From Prevotella sp. (lineage in GTDB: Bacteria > Bacteroidota > Bacteroidia > Bacteroidales > Bacteroidaceae): a stretch of 52,411 nt of DNA. Positions 51,753 through 52,411 of this stretch are shown here, in pieces. Under the pieces are notes generated by a model. The model searched no databases. It was given only the letters and a program-made list of their open reading frames with translations, and was not told where the DNA came from. The stretch lies in the NCBI GenBank assembly GCA_017965725.1, contig JAGCPK010000141.1, positions 1-52,411 on the forward strand, written 5' to 3'. How positions within the stretch are numbered: the first letter of the stretch is position 1; every line of letters starts with the position of its first letter. A program made the position numbers and the translations under genes.

Positions 51753-52411
51753 CTAGTATGTCCCGGATTCCTGTTTGATCTCCTTGAATGTGTTGTTCCC
51801 CCACCTTAGGATACAATTTTCCCATATGAAATCATCTTCATCTGTATTGACGAATTCTATGTAAAACACCTTGATGTCCTTGCCTTCCTTTGGTAATTCG
51901 AGGTTGGGAGCACCATGATGCTTGGCGAGGATGTTCTTCACGGTTTTATAGATGGTCATGTCCGGGGTCATCATGTGTGTGGAGGGGTCGTAGTCGTAGA
52001 ACAGCATGGCATTGTCGGTTTGCGATCCTTCTCCCTCGTGCCCCATCTGCAACAGCACACCCACCAGCGAATGGCCATTTTTGCGCTTCCAGAAACACAT
52101 CTCCGTCAGGTAGTCGAACTGTCCGGGCATGTTGCACTTGATGAACCCATTGCGTGGAGCGTCATCCATAAAAAACTCGTCTTTCTTCTCGTCGTATTGG
52201 GTAGGATCCTTCAAATACAGCATCATGGCCACATTGGGCGCATACTTCTGGTACTGACTGCAGAAAGCCTTGGCGAAATTGTGAATCATAGCCTTGGGAT
52301 CATCATTATCTACTTCCAGCGGTGTCTTCGACCAACTCTGCTCAATGGCATGGATTTCACCTTCCGGGTTCTCATAACTCCAAGGGTCGAACGCTTGTCC
52401 CCACCCCATGG
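51753..52411 (-). CDS. Uncharacterised protein, 5' end beyond the window
   Basis: At least 218 residues. I do not recognise the family. It is acidic, rich in aromatic residues, and has no membrane segment in the visible part; 'FCSQYQKYAPNVAMMLYLKDPTQYDEKK' and 'CFWKRKNGHSLVGVLLQMGHEG' look like parts of a compact beta-rich domain. An ATG is present at 52409, two bases from the window edge, so the true start is probably further upstream; an export signal may be missing for that reason. Convergent with the esterase gene. Confidence 0.6.
   Translation of the reverse strand, partial: MGWGQAFDPWSYENPEGEIHAIEQSWSKTPLEVDNDDPKAMIHNFAKAFCSQYQKYAPNVAMMLYLKDPTQYDEKKDEFFMDDAPRNGFIKCNMPGQFDYLTEMCFWKRKNGHSLVGVLLQMGHEGEGSQTDNAMLFYDYDPSTHMMTPDMTIYKTVKNILAKHHGAPNLELPKEGKDIKVFYIEFVNTDEDDFIWENCILRWGNNTFKEIKQESGTY

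Overview
The window looks like a chromosome segment of a Bacteroidales bacterium, most likely Prevotella or a close relative. The evidence is the many promoters with the Bacteroidetes -7 element TAnnTTTG(C), often with a TTTG about 20 nt upstream. The gene content agrees: DUF4248, smalltalk peptide, DUF6261, DUF3256, DUF4296, DUF4301, DUF4890, BspA-type repeats, and secreted proteins ending in a 'YSLDGRR...KGLYI.NGKKV.IK' tail. I recognised no rRNA or tRNA genes and no CRISPR array. There is no complete transposase.

Layout. (1) 1-5450 is an accessory island: an M15 peptidase, a VapE-like P-loop protein, a DUF4248 protein, a broken dockerin/hydrolase gene, a GC-rich structured RNA candidate, a smalltalk micropeptide, a 42-bp tandem repeat array and a DUF6261 protein. 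(2) 5527-16816 holds two parallel units. Each has a secreted repeat protein (BspA/InlB-type or GLUG-type) with a related C-terminal module, followed by a 46-48 residue peptide gene of one family. The second peptide leads into a tightly overlapping cassette: nucleotidyltransferase, HPr-kinase-like protein, Sec11-like S26 peptidase, PqqD/RRE protein and ABC exporter. This resembles the tailoring and export part of a lasso-peptide cluster without the usual cyclase and transglutaminase-like protease. It is the best candidate here for an undescribed system. The first peptide gene carries an insertion: a DUF4143 ATPase bracketed by perfect 57-bp inverted repeats that appear to have replaced the gene's 3' end with an equivalent one. 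A C11 (clostripain-type) lipoprotein lies between the two units. (3) 16869-20782 is a divergent pair, a Spy/CpxP-like Gly-rich protein and a TonB-receptor-like outer-membrane barrel with a Gly/Met-rich tail.

(4) 20800-52411 is mostly core chromosome. The lon-tgt-lptF/G-DEAD helicase run is divergent from trmN6. mtgA and an OmpA-type lipoprotein are followed by proS on the other strand. An eight-gene run on the minus strand contains ileS, a DksA-like gene, lspA, DUF4296, a nucleoside symporter, rsmE, a phenylacetate-CoA ligase and DUF3256. A Dcu-type C4-dicarboxylate transporter with a SpoU methyltransferase runs divergently from ileS. Then come a small-RNA candidate, bcp, a CotH-kinase protein, relA, DUF4301, a secreted CE1-like esterase and a gene cut by the window end.

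The core genes point to an anaerobic gut-type commensal: C4-dicarboxylate exchange, a secreted esterase and cellulosome-like remnants. All function calls come from reading the protein sequences; no database search was run.
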